A program made the position numbers and the translations under genes. A DNA stretch of 64,000 nucleotides from positions 18,371-82,370 of the forward strand of contig JAFNEO010000058.1 in assembly GCA_017886205.1 (NCBI GenBank), in the 5' to 3' direction. How positions within the stretch are numbered: position 1 is the first letter of the stretch; every line of letters starts with the position of its first letter. Source of the DNA: Candidatus Aminicenantota bacterium (GTDB taxonomy: Bacteria; Acidobacteriota; Aminicenantia; Aminicenantales; UBA8522). This document shows positions 32,769-41,018 of the stretch, piece by piece. The notes beneath the pieces are model-generated. The model ran no database searches, was not told where the DNA came from, and saw only the letters and a program-made list of their open reading frames with translations.

Positions 32769-35486
32769 CTAGTCGGCCTCCGTACCCTTCTTGCCGATGT
32801 TGACCTGGGCCGCGGCCAGCCGGGCAATCGGGATCTGATAGGCCGAGCAGCTCACATAGTTCAGGCCGAGCTCGTGGCAGAAGTAGATCGAGCGCGGGTC
32901 GCCGCCGTGCACCCCGCAGATCCCGATCTTGAGGTTTGGCCGGGTCTTCCTCCCCTTCTCCACGGCCATTTTCATCAACTCGCCGACGCCCTTGGTGTCC
33001 AGCGTCTCGAAGGGGTCGTCCTTCCAGATCCCCTTGTTGAGGTAGTAATTCAGGAACTTGCCGCCGTCGTCGCGCGACACTCCGTAGGTGGTCTGGGTGA
33101 GGTCGTTGGTGCCGAAGCTGAAGAACTCCGCCTCCCGGGCCACCTCATCCGCCGTGATAGCCCCGCGCGGAATCTCGATCATCGTGCCGACAAGGTAATC
33201 GACCTTGACGCCGTACTGCTTCATCACTTCTTCGGCGATCCTGACGATGATCTCTCTCTGGTTGGCCAGCTCGGCCACATGGCCGACGAGCGGGACCATG
33301 ATCTCGGGACGGACCTTCTCCCCTTCCTTGGTCAGCTCGCAAGCCGCCTCGAAGATGGCCCGGGCCTGCATCTCGGTAATCTCGGGGTAAGAGATGCCCA
33401 GACGGCAGCCGCGGTGGCCGAGCATGGGGTTGAACTCGCTCAGCTGGTTGACGCGGGCCAAGAGTGCTTCTACCTCGGCGATTTTCGCCTTGTTCTTGCG
33501 CGGGTTGACCTTGAGCTCGGCCAGCTCGACCATCAGGTCCTCGCGCCGCGGCAGGAACTCGTGGAGCGGCGGGTCGATGGTGCGGATCGTCACCGGGTTC
33601 CCGTGCATCTCCTTGAAGAACTCGTAGAAATCCTTCCTCTGGAACGGCAGGAGCTTGTCCAAGGCCTGGCGCCTGTCGGGTTCGTTATCGGCCAGGATCA
33701 TCTCCTTGACGATGGGCAGCCGCTCCGGCCCGAAGAACATGTGCTCGGTGCGGGCCAGGCCGATCCCCTCGGCCCCGAAGGCGAAGGCGGTGCGGGCGTC
33801 CACCGGAGTATCGGAGTTGGCGCGGACCCCCAGCTTCCTGACCTCGTCCGCCCAGCTCAGCAGCTTGCTGAAGTACTGGAACATCCTGGATTCTTCGGGC
33901 TTTTTCTCGCCGCGGACGACCTGGAGGATCTCGGGGGGCCGGGTTCCGATCTCGCCGGCCAGGACTTCACCAGTGCCGCCGTCGATCGACACCCATTCGC
34001 CCTCCTTGAAGGTCCGGCCGTTGACGCTAAACCTTTTGTGCTCTTCGTCTATGCGGAGCGCACCGCAGCCGACGACCGCCGGCTTCCCCATCTGCCTGCC
34101 GACTACGGCGGCGTGAGAGGTCATCCCGCCGGTTGCAGTCAGGATCCCCTGAGAGGCGCTCATGCCGTGGATGTCATCGGGCGATGTCTCCGCCCTGACG
34201 AGGACGACCTTCTTGCCCTCTTTTTTCCAGGCCTCCGCCTCCTCCGCCGTGAAGACGGCCTGGCCGGCGGCCGCGCCGGGAGAGGCAGCCAGCCCCTTGG
34301 CCAGGACCTCGTGTTTCTGTTTCTCCTCGGCATCGAAGACCGGATGGAGGAGCTGGTTGAGGGCCTCCGGCTCGACCTGGAGGAGCGCCTTCTCCTTGCT
34401 GGTCAGCCCCTCTTCGACCATGTCGACGGCGATCCTAACCGCGGCCTGGCCGGTCCGCTTGCCGTTTCGTGTCTGGAGCATGTAGAGCTTAGCGTCCTGG
34501 ATGGTGAACTCGAAGTCCTGGACGTCGCCGTAGTGTTTCTCGAGGTTGGTCGTAATGTCCTTGAGCTCCCTGTACACCGCGGGCATCTCGGAGTCGAGTT
34601 TCTTGATCGGCGAGGGTGTGCGCACGCCGGCCACCACATCCTCGCCCTGGGCATTCAGAAGATACTCTCCGTAGAGCACCTTGTCGCCCGTGGCCGGGTT
34701 TCGGGTGAACCCGACGCCGGTACCAGATCTCTCACCGATATTGCCGAAGACCATGAGCTGCACGTTGACGGCCGTGCCCAGGTCGTCGGGGATGTGGTTG
34801 AGGCGCCGGTAGGTGATGGCGCGGGGGTTGTTCCAGGATTTGAAGACGGCGTTGACCGCCAGGCGCAACTGCTCCTGGACATCCTGGGGGAAATCCTTTC
34901 CCGTTTCTGTCCGGATGAGCTCGCGGTAGGCGGCGATGACTTCCTCGAGCATTTTCTCGGTCAGCTCGTTGTCCAGCTTGATGCGCTTTTTCTCCTTATA
35001 GCCGTGGAGGATCTCCTCAAACCTTTTTTTGGGAATGTCCAGGACGACGTCGCTGAACATGTGGATGAGGCGGCGGTAGCAGTCCAGGGCGAAGCGCCGG
35101 CTGCCGCTCTTCCGGGCCAGACCTTCGAGGGTCATATCGTTGAGCCCGAGGTTGAGCACCGTATCCATCATCCCCGGCATCGAGAACTTGGCCCCGGAGC
35201 GGACCGAAACGAGGAGCGGGTCCGCGGGATCGCCGAACTTCCGGCCGGCCACCTCCTCGAGCTTCCGGAGGTTAACCTGGATCTCGGATTCGACATCGCC
35301 GGGGAGCTTGCCTCCGGCCTTGGAGAAGATATTGCAGGCGTCCGTCGAAACCGTGAACCCCGGCGGAACGGGCAGCCCGATCCCGGCCATCTCGGCCAGG
35401 TTGGCGCCCTTGCCGCCGAGGAGGTCTTTCATGTCTTTGTTGCCTTCGGTGTGAGATGGGGCGAAGAAATAGACGTATTTGGGCAT
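32769..35486 (-). CDS. ppdK: pyruvate, phosphate dikinase
   Basis: A 905-residue enzyme that interconverts pyruvate, ATP and Pi with phosphoenolpyruvate, AMP and PPi. The ATP-grasp N-terminus (LLGGKGANLAEMA) is followed by the swivelling domain with the phospho-histidine motif GGMTSHAAVVGRQ and the C-terminal PEP-binding barrel ending in VSCSAYQIPIARLAAAQ. Length is normal. The GICGVHGGDP motif has Val where Glu is common. A TAGGAG site lies before ATG 35486. Likely supports a glycolysis/gluconeogenesis with pyrophosphate. Confidence 0.96.
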   Translation of the reverse strand: MPKYVYFFAPSHTEGNKDMKDLLGGKGANLAEMAGIGLPVPPGFTVSTDACNIFSKAGGKLPGDVESEIQVNLRKLEEVAGRKFGDPADPLLVSVRSGAKFSMPGMMDTVLNLGLNDMTLEGLARKSGSRRFALDCYRRLIHMFSDVVLDIPKKRFEEILHGYKEKKRIKLDNELTEKMLEEVIAAYRELIRTETGKDFPQDVQEQLRLAVNAVFKSWNNPRAITYRRLNHIPDDLGTAVNVQLMVFGNIGERSGTGVGFTRNPATGDKVLYGEYLLNAQGEDVVAGVRTPSPIKKLDSEMPAVYRELKDITTNLEKHYGDVQDFEFTIQDAKLYMLQTRNGKRTGQAAVRIAVDMVEEGLTSKEKALLQVEPEALNQLLHPVFDAEEKQKHEVLAKGLAASPGAAAGQAVFTAEEAEAWKKEGKKVVLVRAETSPDDIHGMSASQGILTATGGMTSHAAVVGRQMGKPAVVGCGALRIDEEHKRFSVNGRTFKEGEWVSIDGGTGEVLAGEIGTRPPEILQVVRGEKKPEESRMFQYFSKLLSWADEVRKLGVRANSDTPVDARTAFAFGAEGIGLARTEHMFFGPERLPIVKEMILADNEPDRRQALDKLLPFQRKDFYEFFKEMHGNPVTIRTIDPPLHEFLPRREDLMVELAELKVNPRKNKAKIAEVEALLARVNQLSEFNPMLGHRGCRLGISYPEITEMQARAIFEAACELTKEGEKVRPEIMVPLVGHVAELANQREIIVRIAEEVMKQYGVKVDYLVGTMIEIPRGAITADEVAREAEFFSFGTNDLTQTTYGVSRDDGGKFLNYYLNKGIWKDDPFETLDTKGVGELMKMAVEKGRKTRPNLKIGICGVHGGDPRSIYFCHELGLNYVSCSAYQIPIARLAAAQVNIGKKGTEAD

Positions 35487-35514
35487 GTGACGACTCCTAG
35501 GAAATAATCAAGTC

Positions 35515-35543
35515 AATATACTCTCCGACCCCCTAAAATTCAA
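35515..35543 (-). promoter_or_regulatory. ppdK promoter
   Basis: On the minus strand TTGAAT (35543-35538), 17 bases, TATATT (35520-35515). It abuts the left end of repeat copy B, which begins at 35546. Confidence 0.45.
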
Positions 35544-35545
35544 TA

Positions 35546-35971
35546 AGGCTCGGGTATGGGATTCGTCAGCCCGCTCGTTTCCCACATCGTCTCTTTGGAG
35601 GGAGAAAGCTGCGCTTTCCCCCTTCCAACGTTCGCTTCGCTCTCTGCCTCCCCTTCTCGGACTCCGTCCTGCGACCAAGAGGGCCATCCCCCTTGGAACC
35701 CCCGCTGCTTTGCTGCTGCAAATCAGCAAACTCGCTTCAGTCGAGAAACCATGCCCGCTCCGACCTTTTTCCGAAACGTCTACCATTTTTTGGCCCCTCT
35801 TAATTCAATAGGAGGGGTAGGGGTGGTTAATGAGATTCGAACAGAGTCTTGGGGGCGTTTCGGATCGGGTTCCTCACCCACACCCTTCGCCTTTGTCGAA
35901 AAAAGTGCGGATGCCCTCGAAAAACGCTTCGGGAAGGCTAAACCTTCGAGGTCGCTTCTCCATTCCCAAGT
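35546..35971 (+). repeat. intergenic structured repeat, copy B
   Basis: Second copy of the element at 11414-11689, in the same orientation. It begins AGGCTCGGG (35546-35554), carries CGCTTCGCTCTC, has the core 35771-35863 bounded by CCGAAACG and CGTTTCGG, encloses CCCCTCTTA / TAGGAGGGG, and ends ATTCCCAAGT (35962-35971). The core and ends are conserved; the interior is about 150 bases longer than copy A. It fills most of the 561-base gap between ppdK and the next gene. An open frame crosses it, but nothing suggests it is coding. Confidence 0.6.
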
Positions 35972-36047
35972 CATCCATCGCATAGATGGAGGTGCTTTCA
36001 GAGATTGTGATATAATCCGCTCACACCATGATCCGGGGAGGTCGGCT

Positions 36048-37469
36048 ATGAAAATAAAGTCCTTTCTGCTAATCGGGCTAATCTTCAGTCTGGTCTTCCT
36101 CGCCGCCTGCTCCAGGCCGACCAAGGGGAAGCTCCCCGTCGAGCTCAAGAACTCTTACCGACAAGAAGTGAATGGCTGGGTCTTCGTCCATCTCGAGGGG
36201 GCGGCGCGTGAGGTCGGCTTCCAGAACGGCTACCACCTGGCCGCCGAGATCGACGACGCCCTCCAGATGTTTGCCTTCTTCCTGGAGAAGACGACAGGCC
36301 ACGACTGGGCGTTCTTCCGCGAGGGGGCGTCCCGGATGTTCTGGCCGAAGGTAGACCCCGAATACCAGGAGGAAATCCAGGGGATCGTTGACGGCCTAAA
36401 AGCCAAGCTCCCGGACAGGACCTATGACGCCATCGACCTCACCGCCCTCAACGGCTGGATCGAGCTCGCCTGGTACTACGTCCCCTACGTCGCCGAAAAG
36501 GCGTCCCCCGGCGCCGGCGACAACAAATCCCCCTCCTACTGCAGCGGGTTCATCGCCACCGGAAGCTACACTGAAGACGGGAAGATCGTCATGGCCCACA
36601 ACAACTGGGTAGATTACATCGTCGGCCAGCGCTGGAACATCATCGTCGATCTGACTCCCGCCAGGGGCCACCACATCCTCATGGACAGCTTGCCCGGCAC
36701 CATCCACAGCGGGGACGATTTCGTCATCAACGGCGCCGGAATCATCTATACCGAAACGACCATGTCGATGTACAAGGGCTTCGACGAGACCGGCACGCCG
36801 GAGTTCGTGCGGGCCCGCCGGGCCGCCCAGTACGCCGCTTCGATCGACGACTTCATCCGCCTGATGAGCGAGGGGAACAACGGCGCCTACGCCAACGACT
36901 GGCTGGCCGGCGACCTCAAGACGAACGAGATCGCGCGTCTCGAGCTCGGCCTTAAAAACCGGCAGGTCTGGCGGACGAGCGACGGCTATTATGTAGGCGC
37001 AAACTTCCCCTGCGACCCCAAGGTCATCGCCGAGGAGACGACCTATAAGCCGGATGACCCGAACCTGGGCGTCAACGTCCGCAAGGCCCGCTGGGAGAAG
37101 CTCATGGAGGACAACAAGGGGATGATCAACGCCGAGACGGCCATGATCTTCGAGGCAGACCACATCGACGCCTCGACGGGCCAGCTCTCCCCCAACGGCA
37201 AAACCCTCTGCGGGCACGTCGACGCCGATCCCAAGGGCCTGCCCGAGTTCATCTGGACGCCCTTCTATCCGGCTGGATCGGTCCAGGCGAAGGTGACGAC
37301 GTCGAAGCTGGCCGGAGAGCTGAAGCTGTGGGCGCGGAGGGGACATCCCTGCGGCCAGGACTTTATCGCCGCCGACTTCTTCATGGCCCATCCGGAATAT
37401 GCCTGGATGGACAAATTCCTCAGGGACATGAAGGCGTTTCCCTGGACGTTGTTCGAGGCCAGGAAATAA
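36048..37469 (+). CDS. lipoprotein of the Ntn-hydrolase (C45/phospholipase-B-like) group
   Basis: A 473-residue lipoprotein with lipobox L-A-A-C (Cys21). CSGFIATGSYTEDGKIVMAHNNW, with a Cys that would be the nucleophile after self-cleavage, and the following DSLPGTIHSGDDFVINGAGIIY match the acyl-CoA:6-aminopenicillanic-acid acyltransferase/PLBD-like Ntn fold. An amidase or lipase-like activity at the outer envelope is plausible. GGGGAGG (36035-36041) and the TATAAT at 36011-36016 set the start at 36048; the frame upstream lies in repeat copy B. Confidence 0.72.
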   Translation: MKIKSFLLIGLIFSLVFLAACSRPTKGKLPVELKNSYRQEVNGWVFVHLEGAAREVGFQNGYHLAAEIDDALQMFAFFLEKTTGHDWAFFREGASRMFWPKVDPEYQEEIQGIVDGLKAKLPDRTYDAIDLTALNGWIELAWYYVPYVAEKASPGAGDNKSPSYCSGFIATGSYTEDGKIVMAHNNWVDYIVGQRWNIIVDLTPARGHHILMDSLPGTIHSGDDFVINGAGIIYTETTMSMYKGFDETGTPEFVRARRAAQYAASIDDFIRLMSEGNNGAYANDWLAGDLKTNEIARLELGLKNRQVWRTSDGYYVGANFPCDPKVIAEETTYKPDDPNLGVNVRKARWEKLMEDNKGMINAETAMIFEADHIDASTGQLSPNGKTLCGHVDADPKGLPEFIWTPFYPAGSVQAKVTTSKLAGELKLWARRGHPCGQDFIAADFFMAHPEYAWMDKFLRDMKAFPWTLFEARK

Positions 37470-38033
37470 TCAGGACGTGTAGGTCAGGTTGAAGACGTCG
37501 GCTCCGTAGACGCTGACGACGGCCGTATTCCCCACCATCGCGCCCATCTTTTCATGGACGTGGCCGTGGTAGACGAACTTGGGCTGCTGGGCGTCCATAT
37601 ACCGCCGGATGGCCTCGCTCCCCTGGTGGGCGTAGTCCTCTTTGTCGGTGATCCCCAGGAGCGGCGCATGGCAGATGAAAATATCCACATAGGGGAACTT
37701 GCTGAGTTTCTCGGCGACCGCCAGGTCATCCCACTCATACGCACCTGAACCTTTGTAAGAGGGCACACCGCCGAACCCGCCGATGAACCAGTTGCGGTGC
37801 TGGACGAACCGGAGGTGGACGTCGGTGATGTATTCGGGGAAGGGCTTGGTCGAGTCGTGGTTTCCCTTGACCGCGAAGATGGGCTTCTGGAACCGGAGGT
37901 GGATCTCCTCGAGGATGGGCGGTTCAACGTCTCCGCAGGACAGGATGAAGTCGATCTTGGACCTGATATTCTCCTCGAATCGGGGCTTCGGATAATCCGC
38001 TACGACCAGGACGTTGCTCGGATACCCGATCAT
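37470..38033 (-). CDS. metallophosphoesterase
   Basis: A 187-residue calcineurin-like phosphoesterase. Metal-site motifs: LSCGDVEP, VKGNHDS, ICHAPL and YHGHVH. The first D-x-H motif is replaced by ADYPKP, which I recall is the norm for a subfamily of small phosphoesterases with this N-terminus. Begins 6 bases after the ARPP-1 gene's stop, so both are likely one operon. The substrate is unknown. Confidence 0.8.
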   Translation of the reverse strand: MIGYPSNVLVVADYPKPRFEENIRSKIDFILSCGDVEPPILEEIHLRFQKPIFAVKGNHDSTKPFPEYITDVHLRFVQHRNWFIGGFGGVPSYKGSGAYEWDDLAVAEKLSKFPYVDIFICHAPLLGITDKEDYAHQGSEAIRRYMDAQQPKFVYHGHVHEKMGAMVGNTAVVSVYGADVFNLTYTS

Positions 38034-38039
38034 CTGAAG

Positions 38040-39020
38040 CTATAACCTGAACTTGATGCGGTGCCGGGTGCGGGCCATCTCTCCGGTCTTATCGGCCTCG
38101 CTGACCCGGAAGAAGGCCATGTGGACCACCTTGTCATCGACCGCGAGCGCTGACCCGACCATCGTCTTGCTCTCGTAACGGAAATCATGCCCGCGGCCGA
38201 CCGACTCGTATTTCTTCCCCTCGCAATCGGCCGCCTCCTTCAGGAAGGCTTCCGCCAGCTGCCGGTCCGGCTTCGCTTCGCTTTTTTTCTCCTCGAGGAC
38301 AGCTTCCATGGCGTAGCTCTTGATGAGCTTCGGGTAGAGGAGCTCGAAAGCGCTGTCCTTGGATACGAAATCGAATCCCACCGCTTCTCCACCGATGAAC
38401 ACGAGAAGGCCTTTCTGGGCCGGGATAGACCGGAAGGCCTTGAGGTACTCATCGAGCTCGGCCATCTTCTGCTCGAAGGTGTCTTTCATCGCGCCGGTCT
38501 GGGAAACGGTCCCGGCCTTGGCGGCCTGCTCATCGATCTTGCGCCAAACCGTTCCCTGGTCGGAGCGGTACTGGCCGGTGCTGCTGAGCGAGGTGGAAAC
38601 CGTGCGCGCTTTCTCCGACCTCAGACTGGGCGACATGACGGTGTCCGAATCATGGAAGGCTTTCGAGACATAGGACCACCGTCTCTGCTCGGTGCAGCTC
38701 ACCGGGATGACGGTCTCGGATTTTTCCTTGATCAGGATCGAGGTGTTGAGGACTCGGTTCTGTTTGGCCCCCGCCAGCTCTTCGCCGTCGAGGAGGAGAA
38801 CCGAGGTGTCGGCCGTGTTGATCACCTTGAGTTCCGGCACTGAGCCGCCCGAGCTCAACTCGGTGACGCTGAGCAGGGCTTTTTCGAGCGCGTCCTTGAG
38901 GGTCGTGTAGTCGGGGCCGCCGTCGAGCGGGGTCAACAGAGGAAAAACAGACATGTTCTTGTGCCGTTGCGGCTCCTCGAGCTTAAGACCGAAAAGGTAA
39001 TTTTTGATAGTCGCGTCCAT
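38040..39020 (-). CDS. ARPP-1 family protein
   Basis: A 326-residue protein. The stretch LLLDGEELAGAKQNRVLNTSILI is the characteristic core of the ARPP-1 family (ARG and rhodanese-phosphatase-superfamily-associated protein). The C-terminal half has a conserved helical/strand plan with WRKIDEQAAKAG and GLLVFIGGEAVGFDF. No signal peptide or catalytic motif is seen. The family name reflects gene neighbourhoods with ADP-ribosylglycohydrolase and phosphatase genes, and here a metallophosphoesterase follows 6 bases later. Function unknown. Confidence 0.7.
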   Translation of the reverse strand: MDATIKNYLFGLKLEEPQRHKNMSVFPLLTPLDGGPDYTTLKDALEKALLSVTELSSGGSVPELKVINTADTSVLLLDGEELAGAKQNRVLNTSILIKEKSETVIPVSCTEQRRWSYVSKAFHDSDTVMSPSLRSEKARTVSTSLSSTGQYRSDQGTVWRKIDEQAAKAGTVSQTGAMKDTFEQKMAELDEYLKAFRSIPAQKGLLVFIGGEAVGFDFVSKDSAFELLYPKLIKSYAMEAVLEEKKSEAKPDRQLAEAFLKEAADCEGKKYESVGRGHDFRYESKTMVGSALAVDDKVVHMAFFRVSEADKTGEMARTRHRIKFRL

Positions 39021-39096
39021 AGCTGTCTCCCTTTCTAACGGCTTTATTATACCACTATTGAATTATGGGGACACTAAGCTTAATTCCCAACAAAGA

Positions 39097-39149
39097 AAAA
39101 ATGGGGACGGAAAAAGAACCCCCCCCTATTTTTCCGCGGTCTCCATTTT
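39097..39149. terminator. bidirectional hairpin terminator with a TGGGGAC-type stem
   Basis: AAAATGGGGACGGAAAAA (39099-39116) pairs imperfectly with TTTTTCCGCGGTCTCCATTTT (39128-39148); A-runs outside become T-runs on the other strand. It lies just beyond the nitroreductase stop. A second TGGGGAC motif is at 39065-39075. Confidence 0.5.
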
Positions 39150-39153
39150 GCGG

Positions 39154-39657
39154 CTATCTGTATTGGACCAAGTCTGAGGCGGGGCGGCGCTTTTTCGGTT
39201 TCCACTCGTCGGCCGGGTAGCCGAGGGGCGTGAAGGCGATGGGCTCGAACTCGGGCGGAAGCTTCAAAACTTCGCGCGCCGCAGCCGGGTCAAAGGCGGC
39301 AATCCAGCACGTCCCCAGCCCCAGGTCGTGCGCGGCCAGGATGAGATGGTCAAAGGCGATGGCGGTGTCCACATCCGCATAATTTTTTCCGTCTTTCCTG
39401 ACCCAGGACTCGCCTTTTACCGCACAGGCGCAGATCACGAGCGGTGCCTGGACGAACCAGTCCCGGGCATAGACCCGCCTGAGATCGGCTTCCCGGCCGG
39501 CCGTCCGCAGGACGATCAACCGAAAGGGCTGCCTGTTGGCCGCCGTCGGGGCGAGGATAGCGGCCTCCAGGACCTTATGGAGCTTCTCCTCCTCGACGGC
39601 TGCCGATGTATACCTTCTTACGCTATAGCGCTTCCTGGCCAGGTCAATGAAATCCAT
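39154..39657 (-). CDS. nitroreductase family protein
   Basis: A 167-residue FMN flavoprotein. RKRYSVRRYTSAAV at the N-terminus and APTAANRQPFRLIVL bind FMN; DTAIAFDHLILAAHDLGLGTCWI is the family's central helix; TPLGYPAD closes the domain. It is shorter than classic NfsB enzymes, consistent with the compact single-domain class. AAGGAG 6 bases before ATG 39657 sets the start; the longer in-frame extension is unlikely. Lies downstream of a winged-helix gene remnant. Confidence 0.88.
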   Translation of the reverse strand: MDFIDLARKRYSVRRYTSAAVEEEKLHKVLEAAILAPTAANRQPFRLIVLRTAGREADLRRVYARDWFVQAPLVICACAVKGESWVRKDGKNYADVDTAIAFDHLILAAHDLGLGTCWIAAFDPAAAREVLKLPPEFEPIAFTPLGYPADEWKPKKRRPASDLVQYR

Positions 39658-39724
39658 TCGCTTCTCCTTGAAATCAGACTCTCTCCAGACTACTTGAAAT
39701 CCCCTTTGCTGTCCATTCTCCTCC

Positions 39725-39922
39725 TCAGGCACTCCCGGCAAAAAGGCTCTTTAGCTCGATATAGACTGGACATTCCAGGCTGGCCTGGAAAAAAACGTGG
39801 TTATCTTTGCTGGAGCGCATGATAATCCCTGCATCCGAAAGCCTCTTCAGCTCTCTTTGAGCGGCTCCGGGAGACACATTTGTCAGCCGGATGATCTTTC
39901 TGACATAAAAGGTTTTTTTAAT
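39725..39922 (-). pseudogene. truncated winged-helix regulator remnant
   Basis: An open stretch of 65 codons plus stop on the minus strand reads FYVRKIIRLTNVSPGAAQREL and later DNHVFFQASLECPVYIELKSL. From memory this matches the HTH and wing of small regulators that often precede or are fused to a nucleotidyltransferase domain. The usual first 20-30 residues are missing: an in-frame TAG (39926-39928) lies directly upstream and no start codon is available at the N-terminus. It also lacks any nucleotidyltransferase part. Probably a decayed gene fragment; an alternative start codon such as ATT cannot be excluded. Confidence 0.5.
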
Positions 39923-39950
39923 TCTCTAGTTATATAATGCAATCAATACC

Positions 39951-40922
39951 CTACCGCGGCAAATATTTTTTCGGGAATTTCGCCACGACCGTGAAGTTCG
40001 GGTCGACGACGTTGGCCACTCGGGCGCTGCCGACTTGAGAGAAGACCTCGAGCGCTTCCCAGCGGTCGAATCCGTACTCCGTCTCCAGCCATTTGACCAT
40101 TTCCACGTGCGCGATCCGGAAGGCATCGATGAGCGGCCGGACCGACCCGGCCACCATGATGAACTCGCCATCCTCCAGGCGGGGCCAGACGATTTTCTTG
40201 CCCTTGATGAGGCCGATCTCCAGGGTTACATCGGCCGACGTCTCGATGCCGGCGCCGATGATTTCCCCGTCTCCCTGGAGGGCATGGACATCGCCAAAGT
40301 AGAAATAGGCGCCTTCGTGGAAGATCGGAAGGTACACGGTCGTCCCCTCACAGGCATCGGAAGCGTCCATGTTGCCGCCGAAGTTGGACGGCACTCCGCC
40401 TGAGATGGCCTGGTCTCCCGGGGGCGCGCAGGCCAGCCGTCCCAGCATAGGCTTGAGCTTGACCTCGATCCTTTTCATCCGGCTGTTCGGAAGGTCAAAA
40501 GCGGCCGTCATTCTTTTCGGGTCGATCCTCCAGACGTGCACTTTCTTGGCAACAGGCTCGTGCAGCATCGGCGTCATCTCGGTGGCAGTCAGCGAGCCGT
40601 AGGTGGACGATGTGCCCGACCGGCCGGTCGCGATGTTAGGACGGATCTTCAGGATCCGGACGGAGAGCGTGTCCTCGGAGGTCGCCCCGCTGACGTAGAT
40701 AGGACCTACTTCTCCCGGCCAGGGCCCGTCCTTCTCGGTGAAGAAATCTGAGTACAACGTGTTGGTCACGACGGTATCGCCGGGATTGATGCGCAGGACG
40801 GGCTCGCGGACGGCATAAGTCAGGTACCCCTTGGCCGGTTTGAAATGATGGACTTCGCCCATGGCCGCCGTGGTACTTGCTGAGATCGATAGCCACAAGG
40901 AGAGGAGAATTGCGCTGTTCAT
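39951..40922 (-). CDS. acetamidase/formamidase family protein, exported
   Basis: A 323-residue protein with a signal-like N-terminus (LLSLWLSISASTTAAM) followed by the acetamidase/formamidase beta-fold: INPGDTVVTNTLYSDF, GPIYVSGATSEDTLSVRIL, LGRLACAPPGDQAI, GNMDASDACEGTTVYLPIF and FYFGDVHALQGDGEIIG. These enzymes hydrolyse short amides. An upstream out-of-frame peptide encodes a twin-arginine motif; one extra A in the run at 40922-40925 would join the two. The annotated ATG is therefore provisional. Confidence 0.85.
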   Translation of the reverse strand: MNSAILLSLWLSISASTTAAMGEVHHFKPAKGYLTYAVREPVLRINPGDTVVTNTLYSDFFTEKDGPWPGEVGPIYVSGATSEDTLSVRILKIRPNIATGRSGTSSTYGSLTATEMTPMLHEPVAKKVHVWRIDPKRMTAAFDLPNSRMKRIEVKLKPMLGRLACAPPGDQAISGGVPSNFGGNMDASDACEGTTVYLPIFHEGAYFYFGDVHALQGDGEIIGAGIETSADVTLEIGLIKGKKIVWPRLEDGEFIMVAGSVRPLIDAFRIAHVEMVKWLETEYGFDRWEALEVFSQVGSARVANVVDPNFTVVAKFPKKYLPR

Positions 40923-40963
40923 TTTAAAGCCGCTCCTGTCTTCAAGAATTCCCGCCGGTTCAT
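40919..40963 (-). other. 14-codon frame encoding a twin-arginine motif, probably the true N-terminus of the acetamidase
   Basis: GGAGGAGGGCC precedes ATG 40963; the peptide reads MNRREFLKTGAALK then TGA, overlapping the acetamidase ATG. Its stop/start junction is in a run of four A. With five A the frame would continue into the acetamidase signal core, giving an ordinary Tat signal peptide. Confidence 0.5.
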
Positions 40964-41018
40964 GGCCCTCCTCCGGGCAGAGCCATTGTGTTTCCGAACG
41001 GTACGGTAAGGACCAAGA

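Noticed and set aside
32874..35507. 877-codon plus-strand open frame opposite ppdK
   Set aside because: Antisense shadow of an unmistakable ppdK in GC-rich DNA; its translation is low-complexity Asp/Leu/Gly/Arg without any motif.
35556..36047. N-terminal extension of the Ntn-hydrolase lipoprotein
   Set aside because: It runs through repeat copy B; lipobox and ribosome site place the start at 36048.
37470..38033. Loss of the first D-x-H metal motif of the phosphoesterase as a sign of inactivity
   Set aside because: I recall that small phosphoesterases with this type of N-terminus normally lack that His; the other metal motifs are intact.
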